From assembly GCA_002314605.1 (NCBI GenBank), contig DCGO01000017.1:1-6724 (forward strand): DNA of 6,724 nt, written 5' to 3'. The position numbers were made by a program, and so were the translations under genes. The stretch's first letter is position 1, and each line of letters opens with the position of its first letter. Positions 6,708 through 6,724 of the stretch are shown in pieces. The notes beneath the pieces were generated by a model. The model ran no database searches and was not told the DNA's origin. It saw nothing but the letters and a program-made list of their open reading frames with translations. The DNA is from Lentisphaeria bacterium UBA1776. GTDB taxonomy: Bacteria > Verrucomicrobiota > Lentisphaeria > Victivallales > Victivallaceae.

Positions 6708-6724
6708 ATGATAGGTTTTGTCAA

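Noticed and set aside
6706..6724. TTGACA at the right edge as a -35 box with TATCAT as a -10
   Set aside because: The two are only 5 bases apart, no -10-like hexamer lies 16-18 bases downstream of TTGACA, and the spot overlaps the ribosome binding site region. The operon promoter is more likely outside the window.
1..6724. CRISPR array, tRNA, rRNA, insertion-sequence ends or phage genes
   Set aside because: No repeated spacers, tRNA-like folds, terminal inverted repeats, transposase or phage motifs were seen on either strand. Nearly all the DNA is accounted for by the four genes.

Overview
The window carries four complete genes, all on the minus strand and packed head to tail. They are followed, at the low-coordinate edge, by a piece of a fifth gene that looks broken. 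In transcription order (high to low coordinates) the genes are: a two-domain SGNH/GDSL hydrolase (5654-6691), a roughly 1,020-residue glycoside hydrolase resembling the GH106 alpha-L-rhamnosidase group (2567-5638), a sugar isomerase of the L-arabinose/L-fucose isomerase superfamily (1061-2518), and an M55 metallopeptidase of the D-aminopeptidase DppA type (263-1045). The gaps are 15, 48 and 15 bases. Each gene has a recognisable Shine-Dalgarno sequence, so a single polycistronic transcript is likely. No promoter is visible inside the window; it is probably upstream of position 6724.

The three sugar-related products suggest a pathway. The SGNH enzyme would remove acyl groups from a decorated glycan or glycoside. 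The large glycosidase would release a terminal deoxyhexose or pentose. The isomerase would convert that aldose to a ketose for central metabolism. None of the four proteins has an obvious signal peptide or membrane segment, so the whole route would act on imported material in the cytoplasm. The M55 peptidase does not fit a pure sugar pathway and is the least explained member. The window contains no transporter, regulator, sugar kinase or aldolase.

Positions 1 to about 155 encode, on the same strand, a stretch closely resembling the middle of anaerobic (class III) ribonucleotide reductase NrdD. There is no NrdD sequence 5' of it: an in-frame TGA lies at 225-227, and the M55 gene begins to be encountered at 263. 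It therefore looks like a 5'-truncated remnant or a junction created by rearrangement or by assembly. Between the two lies about 100 bases of non-coding DNA with only a weak inverted repeat.

The organism is probably an anaerobic, glycan-degrading, moderately GC-rich bacterium with canonical GGAGG-type ribosome binding sites. The combination of GH106-like enzymes with SGNH hydrolases and M55 peptidases recalls Lentisphaerae/Victivallales and related PVC-group gut bacteria, but that placement is an impression from gene content and not something the sequence proves.
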